Assembly (NCBI RefSeq): GCF_900111145.1
Contig: NZ_FOIR01000003.1
Span: forward strand, 390,100-454,099
Direction: 5' to 3'
DNA: 64,000 bases
Source of the DNA: Roseivirga pacifica
Lineage (GTDB): Bacteria > Bacteroidota > Bacteroidia > Cytophagales > Cyclobacteriaceae
Shown: one piece after another, positions 42,717 through 51,767 of the stretch
How positions within the stretch are numbered: the stretch's first letter is position 1
How the letters are laid out: every line of letters begins with the position of its first letter
The notes under the pieces: generated by a model
The model's input: the letters and a program-made list of their open reading frames with translations, nothing else
Databases searched by the model: none
What the model was told of the DNA's origin: nothing
Made by a program: the position numbers and the translations under genes

Positions 42717-44672
42717 TTAAAAGTGGAAGCGCTTGAAAGCCTCCATTGCTTCGTATTCTGCTAATCCAAGCTCGTTGTATTTAATAGCCGTTGCCTTGTT
42801 GCGGTCTTCGGCTCTTTCCCAGAACTCTCTGCTATCGTTCCCCTGGAACATCACTCCGTCTTTCTGCGACTGATGTCTAAAGATGGCTTCGCGTTTTCTC
42901 AACACCTCGTCTGGGCTAAGTGGAACGGCCATTTCAATTTCGTCAATTGGATACTCGTGCCATGCACCACGGTATAACCACAGCCAGCTATCTTTTACCG
43001 ACTCCTTACCTTTTAAGCCTTGAAGCGCTTTCAATATGGCATCGAAGCAAACTTTATGAGTGCCATGTGGATCTGCCAAATCGCCTGCGGCATAAATCTG
43101 GTGCGGTTTAATTTCTTCAATTAAGTCCTGAATGATTTTCACATCCTTTTTACCCAGCGGAGATTTTTCGACTGTTCCGGTTTCATAAAAAGGCATATCC
43201 AAGTAGTGCACTTTTTCTTCAGGTAAGCCGTATGAACGGCATGCGCTCATTGCCTCACCCCTTCTGATCAAACCTTTTAAAGTTCTAATTTCTTCCGGTA
43301 CTACCTTAAAATTGCGCTTGCCCTTAAGCAGTTTTATTGCCTTATCGAACAAAGCCGTATCTGCATCTTTACCACCAGACTGCGTGAGCGCCTTGGCAAA
43401 CTCAGCATACATTAAAGCCTCATGATCGCTCACGGCAATATTGCCAGAGGTTTGATAAGCCACATGCACATCGTGCCCTTGCTGAATTAACCTGAGGAAA
43501 GTCCCTCCCATTGAGATCACATCATCATCAGGGTGTGGGCTAAATAGTAGTACGCGTTTTTTAGCTGGCTCAGCTCTTTCAGGTCTTTGAGAATCATCTG
43601 CTTTTGGCTTACCGCCTGGCCAACCGGTAATGGTGTGTTGAAAATGGTTGAACATGCTGATGTTAACATCGTAGGCCGATTTTGCCACCAATAAATCAGA
43701 CATGTTGTGATCGTTATAGTCACGATCGGTAAGTTTTAGAATTGGCTTTTGAAGTTTTTGACTCAGCCAAACCACCGCTTTTCGAGCCATTTCATCTGTC
43801 CAAACAGTATCGCCAACCAACCACGGTGTTTTGTATCGCGTAAGGTCAGCAGCAGCAAGGTCGTCCATTACAAAAGTAACGTCCTCATGCAGTTGGAGGA
43901 ATGTTGCAGGAATATCTGTTGACATTTCTCCCTCTACCGTTTTGAAAACAATTTCGGCTTTTTTCAAACCCCACGCCATAATCACAATGCGCTTGGCTTT
44001 TAAAATAGTGCCAACCCCCATGGTAATTGCCTTCTTTGGCACTTCGTCAAACTGGTCGAAAGCGAAGGCATTATCTTGCCTTGTAAGGTAATCTAGAGTT
44101 ATTAACCTTGTGGTAGAAGACTCTTTAGAACCTGGTTCGTTAAAACCGATATGCCCCGTTCTACCAATCCCCAACAACTGAAAGTCTAATCCACCAAAAG
44201 ATTCAATTCGCTCTTCGTAGTAAGCACAGTAGTTGCTGATTTTATCGTATGGTATTGTTCCATCAGGAATGTTAATATTCTCTGGGAGAATGTCTACATG
44301 ATCGAACAAATGATGATGCATAAAGTACACATAGCTTTGCACATCTTCTTTGCCTAAACCGTAGTATTCATCTAGGTTAAAGCTGATGACATTTTTAAAG
44401 GAAAGCCCTTCTTCTTTGTGAAGTCTCACCAATTCTTGATACACCTTAATTGGTGATGAACCAGTAGCCAATCCTAGCACGCAGTGCTCATTTCGGTTGG
44501 TTTTGTAACGAATAAGTGAGGCAATTTCTTTGGCCACTGCAACTGCAGCCTCGGCCGATTCTCCAAACACATCGGTGTGGATGTTTTCGAATTTAGTTTC
44601 TTCAAGAGCCGACCATTGTTTCCTGGTCAACCTTTGTGATTTTTCACTTTTAGTAGTCATCAAGGCAATCAT
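42717..44672 (-). CDS. nagB: Glucosamine-6-phosphate deaminase-like domain fused to a PIG-L/LmbE deacetylase-like domain
   Basis: 651 residues. Residues about 35-310 are NagB-like (LGLATGSSPIKVYQELV, SFNLDEYYGL with D101 matching Asp72 of E. coli NagB, GIGRTGHIGFNEPG). The Asp141 position is Thr172 here, while the His143 and Glu148 equivalents (H174, E179) remain. Residues about 372-620 are PIG-L-like: LLFSPHPDDDVISMGG gives H380, D382 and D383, and DPHGTHKV gives H539; these match the zinc and base residues of MshB-type deacetylases. Similar two-domain proteins are annotated as NagB-like in Bacteroidota. ATG at 44672 or 44660 both fit. It heads the nagB-GH20-SSS-ROK operon. Confidence 0.9.
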   Translation of the reverse strand: MIALMTTKSEKSQRLTRKQWSALEETKFENIHTDVFGESAEAAVAVAKEIASLIRYKTNRNEHCVLGLATGSSPIKVYQELVRLHKEEGLSFKNVISFNLDEYYGLGKEDVQSYVYFMHHHLFDHVDILPENINIPDGTIPYDKISNYCAYYEERIESFGGLDFQLLGIGRTGHIGFNEPGSKESSTTRLITLDYLTRQDNAFAFDQFDEVPKKAITMGVGTILKAKRIVIMAWGLKKAEIVFKTVEGEMSTDIPATFLQLHEDVTFVMDDLAAADLTRYKTPWLVGDTVWTDEMARKAVVWLSQKLQKPILKLTDRDYNDHNMSDLLVAKSAYDVNISMFNHFQHTITGWPGGKPKADDSQRPERAEPAKKRVLLFSPHPDDDVISMGGTFLRLIQQGHDVHVAYQTSGNIAVSDHEALMYAEFAKALTQSGGKDADTALFDKAIKLLKGKRNFKVVPEEIRTLKGLIRRGEAMSACRSYGLPEEKVHYLDMPFYETGTVEKSPLGKKDVKIIQDLIEEIKPHQIYAAGDLADPHGTHKVCFDAILKALQGLKGKESVKDSWLWLYRGAWHEYPIDEIEMAVPLSPDEVLRKREAIFRHQSQKDGVMFQGNDSREFWERAEDRNKATAIKYNELGLAEYEAMEAFKRFHF

Positions 44673-44745
44673 TTGTGAAATGTCTAAGTTACTGCTTTAA
44701 CTGATGATAAAGTTATAGTAGCGAGTTACGCTTTGGAAAAAATTT

Positions 44746-44804
44746 AGCTTAAACGCAGGCTTTATCGGCTAAGTGCAGAAAGCTTAAAAAACTGCGTTTA
44801 AGCT
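44746..44804. repeat. Long inverted repeat with alternative hairpin, between susD and nagB
   Basis: A perfect 13-base pair of arms (44746-44758 and 44792-44804) encloses 33 bases. A second, 10-base pair (44779-44788 and 44797-44806) uses part of the same right arm, so the two stems cannot form together. On the minus strand the larger stem is followed by a run of Ts near 44736-44745. This may be a second terminator or an attenuator before nagB; function is inferred. Confidence 0.5.
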
Positions 44805-44806
44805 TT

Positions 44807-44844
44807 AAAAAAGCGCTGATCTTATATGATTCAGCGCCTTTTTT
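44807..44844 (-). terminator. Terminator after susD
   Basis: Arms GCGCTGA (44813-44819) and TCAGCGC (44831-44837) flanked by an A-run on one side and a T-run on the other, so it may work in both directions; on the minus strand it ends in six Ts. It lies 15 bases past the susD stop. Confidence 0.8.
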
Positions 44845-44858
44845 TGAACTAAGTAATA

Positions 44859-46538
44859 TTAGTCTTTAGCCCACCAAAGTTTGGTGTCCATTGCATCAGG
44901 TCCTTGTCGGCCAATTGCCTCATCAAGGTTAGTTCCATTTGTACTTCTGGCACTATTACCATATCTCATTCTAGTTGGGTATGCACCATTAATTTCACCC
45001 ATGCTAAAGATATCAGTATCAGATACTCCGCCAGCCAATGCAGCTGGGTAACCAGACTTACGCACGATTGACCAGCCTTCGAAACCATTGGTGTAGTTAG
45101 CAATCCATCTTTGCGTATTGATCATTTCGAGCATTTCATCGGTAGAACCTGAAAGTGTACCCATTGGCGAGTTAGCCAAATAGTCGGCAATTTCTCCGCT
45201 TCCTACCCCCCAACGCTCCATTGAGCTGTTAATACCCGCTTGATACATTGCATTAGCATCTTCACTACTTACACCTTTTACAGCAGCAGTTGCACGCAAA
45301 AAGTAAGCATCTGCAGAAGTTAAAATGATTTCGGGAGTAATTGGACCACCATTTTTAGGGTTAACGATCTCATCAGCAGGAGTTGAGAACATTTCCCAAG
45401 CCGCATAATCTTGTGCGATTCCGTTCAATCTTGTAGGCTGACCTACATAGTACTGATCTGCAGCAAAAGAGATAGTTACTTCATCAGCAGTTTCACTGGT
45501 GTTGTAAACTACACCTGCATCGTCAAGTGTTTCCTTCATTAAGTCAAAGGCCTTAATCTCATCTGCATTTACTGGCTTTCTCAAAGTCATTGAACCACCT
45601 TGAGCAGGTTTAGCAAACACAGAAAGTCTTGGGTCATTGTTATCTCTAAGCTCGTTAATAAGCACTTCGCCCATATGCCACTTAGAACCAAGGCCACCGA
45701 AGTTGTGCCAAACATCGCCATAACTAGCACTGGTCCACTGAGATATTACTTCATCTTTGATCAAAAGAGCGTCTTCTCCAGTAGTTTCCATCAGTTCACC
45801 CGCTAAAGCCTCATTAATTGCAGTTTCAGCAAAATTTGCTGCAGGAGCACCTAATGCTCTAATACCAATTTTAAGCTTTAAAGTATTGGCCAACTTCTTC
45901 CATTTCTGAAGGTCGCCATCAAAAATCAGGTCATTCTCGGCCATGTCTTGAACACCTGCACCTGTTGACGTTTCGCTGCCAATAGTAGCAATCGCTTCAT
46001 CAAGCTCGGCCAATACTCCCTGATAGATTTCCATCTGAGTATCGAACTTAGGTGTTAAAATATCTGGATCTCCAGCCTCAGAATAAGGAAGTTCTCCAAA
46101 CACATCGGTGAATTTAGTGAAGTATAATCCCTTTAAGATTTTACCCACTGCATTCATTCGCTCATTTTCGAATTCACCACCAACTGCAGTTATCTCCAAG
46201 AAGTTATCTAGGCCACCAAGGTATCCGTCTAACCAATCGTACGTAGCATCGGTATAACCACCATTGTAGGTATAACCTAAGCCATCGTTCCACCAGCTGC
46301 CGCTAAACCCAAATGTAAAGTAACCGGCAAATCTATCACCGTGAATTAAAGGCCCTCTCCAATACGGAAATCGATCCGGACCATATAGCACAAACTGAAC
46401 GTTTGTTAAGAAGTACTTCGCACTGGCTTCGTCTGTAGTAATGGCGCCAGGTTGCTTGTTAATTTCATCGAAGTCTGAGGTACAGGCTACTGCACCAATC
46501 AACAAAAAGACTAACAATGATTTATATATATTTTTCAT
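44859..46538 (-). CDS. susD: SusD/RagB-family outer membrane lipoprotein (SusD-like_2 type)
   Basis: About 560 residues from the ATG at 46536-46538 (MKNIYKSLLVFLLIGAVAC); a start five codons earlier is also open. The lipobox AVAC gives lipidated Cys19. The mature protein begins TSDFDEINKQPG, as in the SusD-like_2 family, and ends NLDEAIGRQGPDAMDTKLWWAKD, a typical family end. TPR-like helices bind the partner SusC barrel, and the protein forms the lid over its glycan import channel. The substrate cannot be read from sequence; the neighbouring GH20 suggests GlcNAc-containing glycans. The start lies 18 bases after the susC stop. The gene symbol is for the family only. Confidence 0.93.
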   Translation of the reverse strand: MKNIYKSLLVFLLIGAVACTSDFDEINKQPGAITTDEASAKYFLTNVQFVLYGPDRFPYWRGPLIHGDRFAGYFTFGFSGSWWNDGLGYTYNGGYTDATYDWLDGYLGGLDNFLEITAVGGEFENERMNAVGKILKGLYFTKFTDVFGELPYSEAGDPDILTPKFDTQMEIYQGVLAELDEAIATIGSETSTGAGVQDMAENDLIFDGDLQKWKKLANTLKLKIGIRALGAPAANFAETAINEALAGELMETTGEDALLIKDEVISQWTSASYGDVWHNFGGLGSKWHMGEVLINELRDNNDPRLSVFAKPAQGGSMTLRKPVNADEIKAFDLMKETLDDAGVVYNTSETADEVTISFAADQYYVGQPTRLNGIAQDYAAWEMFSTPADEIVNPKNGGPITPEIILTSADAYFLRATAAVKGVSSEDANAMYQAGINSSMERWGVGSGEIADYLANSPMGTLSGSTDEMLEMINTQRWIANYTNGFEGWSIVRKSGYPAALAGGVSDTDIFSMGEINGAYPTRMRYGNSARSTNGTNLDEAIGRQGPDAMDTKLWWAKD

Positions 46539-46556
46539 AACGCTTCTTTTCAAAAA

Positions 46557-49500
46557 TTAGAAACTCAAGTTTATGTCGAAACCAAGACTTCTTGTAGAAG
46601 GCAGGTTATAGTAAAGTACACCTTGCGCGAAAGAAGTCGTACTGTAGCTAGACTCTGGGTCGAAGTTTTCGATCTCCTTTTTAAAGAAGAACAGGTTTCT
46701 ACCCACAAGGCTTATAGATGCTCGGTTTAAGAAGGTATTCTCAAGCAATCCGCCAGGAACTCTATAAGTAAGTGCAGCTTCTCTCAAACGAATATTCGTT
46801 TGATCGTACAAGTAATTCTCTGCTATTCCACCAAGTGCTCCGAAATACTCCTGAGAAGTAATAGTCTCTGTATTCTGAGTCCATACTGGATTTTCTGGCG
46901 TACCAGTATTGGTAACGGCATCTAACACCACACCACCATCTCTGTACTGAAGTGATCTGCTAGAAACACCAGAACCGTCTAAGCCTGCATCAGCACCAGA
47001 GTAAATCTCTCCACCAATTCTGGCATCGATCAATAATCTAAGGCTGAAGTTTTTGTAGCTGAAAGAGTTAGTTAAACCACCTACCCAATCAGGCTGATAG
47101 TTACCCAACAAGGTTCTATCTGAGGTTGCTGTAGGAATACCTTCAGAGTTAACAATCAACTGTCCGGCATCGTTTTTAGCCCAAGTAGTTCCATAGATAT
47201 CACCGTAACCACCACCTTTGGTAGCTTGTACACTTACAGTACCACCGTTTGTGCTGGTGAACTGGAAGCTTTCCAAATCTTCGATAAACTCTACCAAGCT
47301 ATTCTTATTGTGAGCTATGTTGAATGACACATCCCAAGAGAAATTCGCTCTTTGAATTGGAATACCACCCACTAGGAATTCAAAACCTTTGTTATTGATT
47401 TCGCCTACGTTTGTGTTATAGAAAGAATAACCTGTAGATGCCGCCACTGGCACACCCCAAATCAAATCTTTTGAAGTAATGTCATAGTAAGTTAGGTCAC
47501 CGTAAAGTCTGCTTTCAAGCATTTGCCACTCTAAACCAAGCTCGAAAGTTCCAACTTGCTCTGGCTTTAGGTCTTCATCGTAACGCGTGGTTGGTCTAGA
47601 AAGCGTAGTTCTACCCAAGTATCCGTTTTGATTCAAAACAAAGGTATTATCTAACTGGAATGGATCCGTATCATTACCCACTTTAGCCCAACTGGCACGT
47701 GCTTTCAACAAGTTCACAAAAGAGTTATCTAGCTCAAATACTTCGTTTAAAAGCACTGATAAACTAGCTGATGGGTAGAAGAATGAACGATTAGCCTCTG
47801 GCAATGTAGAAGACCAGTCGTTTCTACCAGTAATATCAAGGAAAACTATGTCTTGATAAGACAGCTGCGCTGATGCGTATAGCGAGCTCACTTCTTTTCT
47901 TCTTTCGAAAGAGTAATCAGGAATTAAAACTGTAGCACTGGCTACTGTTGCTTGTGTTGGAATTTTAAACCCTTCACCATAAATAGACATGCTCTCTGCT
48001 TTAGAAACCCTGTGGTTACCACCAAAGTTTGCAGAGAAACCAAAGTCGCCAGAAGATTTCTTAGTATAAGTAAAAAGGAAGTCGCTGTTTACCTCGCTTG
48101 CCTTATTGTTTGAGTAGTTGAATCTACCTGAACCATAGAACCAGTGTCCGTATTGATTTACAGACTCAATTTTTTGGCCAGTAAAGTCACCACCTACTCT
48201 AGCAAATACAGAAAGTTCTTCCGTAAGTTGGTAGTCCAACTTAACAAACCCGATCAAACGCTCTCTAACATCATTATTGATGTCATTGTAAAGCACCCAA
48301 TAAGGGTTAGAAGCGCCACTGTTATAAGTTCTTACACTCAAGTCATCGTTTTGGTAGTCTCTCAAATCTCCCAATGCGATGTTTCTAGGAATTGCATACA
48401 AATTGGCAACAACACCCTCAGTACCCAATGAGGCACGGTTAGTACCTTCTGTTACCGAATAACTCACCTTAGAATCTAGCGAGAATTTATCCGTAAGTCT
48501 AGTGAATGCTCTTAGGTTGAAGTTGTTCTTTTTAATACCTGAATTAGGTAGAATAGACTTAGAATCGGTGTTAGTGTAAGAGAATCTGGCACTTGCCTTT
48601 TCGTTTCCACCATCAATTGCTATGGTATTAACGAAAGATGATCCTGTTCTGAAGAAGTTCTCGATATTCCCTGTTTGTGGAGAATAAGGTCTGTTTTCGC
48701 CTGTATAATAAGGCTGAGAAGACCCATCTAATGCGCCACCCCAAGATGCCCCGGTAGTAAGTAGAGGGTTACCATTGGTACCTTGACCATACTGATTCTG
48801 GAATTCAGGAAGCAACATTGGTGTTTGCGACAAGTAGTTACTAGTTACAGACACTCCAAGGCCGCGGTTTTGTGTACCTTTTTTAGTTGTAATAAGAATA
48901 ACCCCGTTACTAGCACGCGAACCATAAAGTGCACCAGCATTTGGTCCTTTAAGCACAGAAATTGACTCAATATCATCAGGGTTAATATCAGAGATACCGT
49001 TACCATAATCATTTCTTGAGAATTCACTGGCCACATCTGAATTAGATGAACCAAAGCTTGAATCGTTCATTGGCACACCATCAATTACATATAATGGTTG
49101 GTTGTTACCCGTTAGTGAGTTATTACCACGAATAATTACCCTTGTACTACTACCAGGACCGAAAGTACCAGGCGAAACAACAACACCAGCTACCTTACCA
49201 GCCAAAGAGTTGATTGGGTTTTGTGCTTTAATCTGAGATACCTCTTCACCGCCTACTGCAGTCATAGAGTATCCTAGTGCTTTCTTTTCTCTTTCAACAC
49301 CAAAGGCAGTTACCACCACATCTTCCAAGGCAGTAGATTCTGGCACCAACACTACGTTAATAGTAGTTTGATTACCAACAACCACCTCTTTTGCGGTATA
49401 ACCTATAAAAGAGAAAACCAATGTAGCCCCCTCAGAGGTTACAATTTCATAATTACCGTCAGCATCACTAACAGTACCTTGAGAAGTCGTGCCTTTAACA

Positions 49501-49649
49501 CGAACGTTTACGCTGGGTATCCCCAGGCCGTCATCGCTTCCGGTAACCTTACCGGATACAGTTACCTGCTGCGCGTATGCTCCTACCCCACTAAAGAGAA
49601 GTAGCAATACCGCCAGGCTCTTAAAAAGTAAATTTTTCTTCATTGACAT
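46557..49649 (-). CDS. susC: SusC/RagA-family TonB-dependent outer membrane transporter
   Basis: 1030 residues. Signal peptide at about 1-26, ending in GAYAQ. A carboxypeptidase-regulatory-like domain at 27-110 (VTVSGKVTGSDDGLGIPSVNVRVKG); the TonB-box area and plug at 110-230 with EDVVVTAFG, LAGKVAGV, STRVIIRGNNSL and SISVLKGPNAGALYGSRASNGVILITTKKG, which is the SusC signature; a 22-strand barrel follows to the last strand SLGFDINLSF. It imports glycans with energy from TonB. It is upstream of susD on the same strand, and divergent from a LytS/LytTR system. Confidence 0.97.
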   Translation of the reverse strand: MSMKKNLLFKSLAVLLLLFSGVGAYAQQVTVSGKVTGSDDGLGIPSVNVRVKGTTSQGTVSDADGNYEIVTSEGATLVFSFIGYTAKEVVVGNQTTINVVLVPESTALEDVVVTAFGVEREKKALGYSMTAVGGEEVSQIKAQNPINSLAGKVAGVVVSPGTFGPGSSTRVIIRGNNSLTGNNQPLYVIDGVPMNDSSFGSSNSDVASEFSRNDYGNGISDINPDDIESISVLKGPNAGALYGSRASNGVILITTKKGTQNRGLGVSVTSNYLSQTPMLLPEFQNQYGQGTNGNPLLTTGASWGGALDGSSQPYYTGENRPYSPQTGNIENFFRTGSSFVNTIAIDGGNEKASARFSYTNTDSKSILPNSGIKKNNFNLRAFTRLTDKFSLDSKVSYSVTEGTNRASLGTEGVVANLYAIPRNIALGDLRDYQNDDLSVRTYNSGASNPYWVLYNDINNDVRERLIGFVKLDYQLTEELSVFARVGGDFTGQKIESVNQYGHWFYGSGRFNYSNNKASEVNSDFLFTYTKKSSGDFGFSANFGGNHRVSKAESMSIYGEGFKIPTQATVASATVLIPDYSFERRKEVSSLYASAQLSYQDIVFLDITGRNDWSSTLPEANRSFFYPSASLSVLLNEVFELDNSFVNLLKARASWAKVGNDTDPFQLDNTFVLNQNGYLGRTTLSRPTTRYDEDLKPEQVGTFELGLEWQMLESRLYGDLTYYDITSKDLIWGVPVAASTGYSFYNTNVGEINNKGFEFLVGGIPIQRANFSWDVSFNIAHNKNSLVEFIEDLESFQFTSTNGGTVSVQATKGGGYGDIYGTTWAKNDAGQLIVNSEGIPTATSDRTLLGNYQPDWVGGLTNSFSYKNFSLRLLIDARIGGEIYSGADAGLDGSGVSSRSLQYRDGGVVLDAVTNTGTPENPVWTQNTETITSQEYFGALGGIAENYLYDQTNIRLREAALTYRVPGGLLENTFLNRASISLVGRNLFFFKKEIENFDPESSYSTTSFAQGVLYYNLPSTRSLGFDINLSF

Positions 49650-49933
49650 TGCTTTAAGTTTATGTCCGTTTCATAGCGTGTAATCCTTCAATATTTAGGG
49701 AATATTAACAAATGATGAAATATATTAGCTGAATGGAATTATTTCGTATAAGTTTGAATCCACAGAATTGACAAACGTTTTCCAGACATCAAAACTTTAC
49801 TTTTAGCGAGATAAAACATCCATTGAGCGAATTTTATAGTGGGGTTTAAAATAGGTTGATTTATTAGAAGAGCACTAAGCAGCTACCAACCTTGAACAGA
49901 AGCCCTCATGTCGCACCAGTGGAGCTATACCCT
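49650..49933. promoter_or_regulatory. Divergent intergenic region between susC and the LytS/LytTR operon
   Basis: 284 bases with no gene. TAAGTTTG at 49749-49756 is a perfect -7 match on the plus strand but lacks a good -33, and a TATATTTC-like box lies on the minus strand at 49724-49717. I could not pick out LytTR-type direct repeats with confidence. Confidence 0.4.
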
Positions 49934-51001
49934 ATGAGCTCAGCATTATCTAAGCGATATTCTTATACCAATTACCCAGCACTCTATCATGTGCTTTTTT
50001 GGCTTTGCTATTTTCTTATCAATACACTCAGGTGGGGGCATTACTTTGATGATTACGTCTACTCGCTCGAATCGAACCTGGTAGAATTCCCACTCCACAT
50101 TGCATTGGTGTACTTTACACTGTACTATCTAATGCCTAAATTTCTACCTAAGAAAACAGGCTACTTTATTAGCTTACTATTTATAGCCACCCTGGTAATC
50201 ACTTTTATAAGAATCGTACTTACTTATGAATTGGTAACCACCGAGGTTTTTAAAGAATCGGGACGAGACGAAGAGCTTTTTGGGTTTAACTACATAGCTG
50301 CTGCATTTTTTGGCGAGATCTATGTATTAGGAATTGCAGCGGCTATTAAAATTACTATAGATTGGGTGAAGTTTAAAAACAAGGCCTCAGCACTTCAGAA
50401 ATCACAGCTAGAAACCGAACTAGCTTATTTGAAGTCACAAATACAGCCACACTTCTTTTTCAATACCCTAAACAATCTTTACTCCTTAACACTCGACAAG
50501 TCGGACCGAGCTCCAGAAACCGTAATAAAGCTTTCTGAATTAATGAGCTACGTGATATACGACAGTGCAAAATCGATGGTACCGTTAGAGGATGAAGTAA
50601 GCCATATTCAGAACTATATAGACTTAGAGCGGCTCAGGTTTGGCAGCCGACTGGACCTAAACTTTAGCTTGCAAGGCAACATTTCGAACATTGAAGTTCC
50701 CCCGCTGTTGTTTATTCCTTTTATTGAAAATGCCTTTAAACACGGTACCTCAACCCGAAAAAAACACATACCGATAAGTATCTCTTTTAGCATAAAAATG
50801 AATGAACTCCTTTTTATTTGCGAGAACGAGATATCGGGGGAAGAGCAAGTGCATGAAAAGCTGATCCGGAAAACTGATTACGGAATTGGCTTGAAAAATA
50901 CCGAAAGAAGACTGAACTTAAGATACGAGAACGACTACTACCTAAAAGTAACCGATGACGAGGGGGTTTATAAAGTAGTGCTCAAACTGCCTATAAAATG
51001 A
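49934..51001 (+). CDS. LytS/YehU-type sensor histidine kinase
   Basis: 355 residues from the ATG at 49934 (MSSALSKRYSYTNYP); the frame also allows a TTG 42 bases earlier. Four hydrophobic helices lie in the first about 145 residues (HVLFWLCYFLINTL, FPLHIALVYFTLYYL, FISLLFIATLVITF, IAAAFFGEIYVLGIAAAI). The kinase core has the His in LKSQIQPHFFFNTLNNLYSL, the N box IPFIENAFKHGT and a shortened G box (YGIGLKNTERRL). It passes phosphate to the LytTR regulator encoded next, whose ATG overlaps its stop by 4 bases. The ligand sensed is unknown. Confidence 0.93.
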   Translation: MSSALSKRYSYTNYPALYHVLFWLCYFLINTLRWGHYFDDYVYSLESNLVEFPLHIALVYFTLYYLMPKFLPKKTGYFISLLFIATLVITFIRIVLTYELVTTEVFKESGRDEELFGFNYIAAAFFGEIYVLGIAAAIKITIDWVKFKNKASALQKSQLETELAYLKSQIQPHFFFNTLNNLYSLTLDKSDRAPETVIKLSELMSYVIYDSAKSMVPLEDEVSHIQNYIDLERLRFGSRLDLNFSLQGNISNIEVPPLLFIPFIENAFKHGTSTRKKHIPISISFSIKMNELLFICENEISGEEQVHEKLIRKTDYGIGLKNTERRLNLRYENDYYLKVTDDEGVYKVVLKLPIK

Positions 51002-51726
51002 AGTACAAAGTGTTGATTGTGGATGATGAGCCATTGGCCATCAATGTGATAAAGCGGTACTTGGAGAGCTTTCCGGATTTTGAGCTGGCCGCCACAGCAC
51101 AAAATGCCGTTGATGCTTTCTCAATCATTTCCAAAGAACATATTGATGTGCTCTTTTTAGACATCAACATGCCGACCATGAGCGGGCTGGATTTAATTAG
51201 AAACCTAAAAAACCCACCCCTAGTAGTTATAACCACCGCATTTAGAGAGTACGCTGTTGAAAGCTTCGATCTTGAAGCGACCGACTACCTGGTAAAACCT
51301 ATCTCTATTGAGCGTTTTATGAATTCCATTGCCCGAATTGAAAAACGACTTTCTCAAGGTGGCGCTACTGCTCCGGCTACCGCCAACAATAGTCAGCAAT
51401 CGCAGGAGAAAGACCATGTATTCCTAAAAATTGACAAACGCATGGTAAAGGTTCGTTTCGATGACATTATCTACATCGAAAGCCTGAAGGACTATGTTTG
51501 TGTAAAAACGCGAACGGAAAAACTGATCAACCACAACAACCTTGTGAGCATTGCGGAACACCTTCCCCCCGACCAATTTGTGCGTATTCACAGGTCGTTT
51601 ATCATTAACCTGCATAAGGTTAGGGCTATAGAAGGTAACTGTGTAGAAATTGACGGCAAACTCTTACCTATTGGCAGAAACTACCAGAAACCAGTAAAAA
51701 AGCTGATTCTGAACGAAGAGGATTAA
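50998..51726 (+). CDS. LytTR-family response regulator
   Basis: 242 residues. Receiver domain 1-120 with D9-D10, phosphoacceptor D55 in LFLDINMPTMSGLDL, T-containing VVITTAF and K in LVKPISIERF. LytTR DNA-binding domain at about 140-240: VFLKIDKRMVKVRFDDIIYIESLKDYV, LPPDQFVRIHRSFIINLHKV and LLPIGRNYQKPV. Partner of the kinase just upstream. Being divergent from susC, it is the obvious candidate regulator of the glycan locus, though this is only from location. Confidence 0.95.
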   Translation: MKYKVLIVDDEPLAINVIKRYLESFPDFELAATAQNAVDAFSIISKEHIDVLFLDINMPTMSGLDLIRNLKNPPLVVITTAFREYAVESFDLEATDYLVKPISIERFMNSIARIEKRLSQGGATAPATANNSQQSQEKDHVFLKIDKRMVKVRFDDIIYIESLKDYVCVKTRTEKLINHNNLVSIAEHLPPDQFVRIHRSFIINLHKVRAIEGNCVEIDGKLLPIGRNYQKPVKKLILNEED

Positions 51727-51767
51727 TCCTAAAAACTCAACGAATACTTAGATAGGAAACGCGTAAA

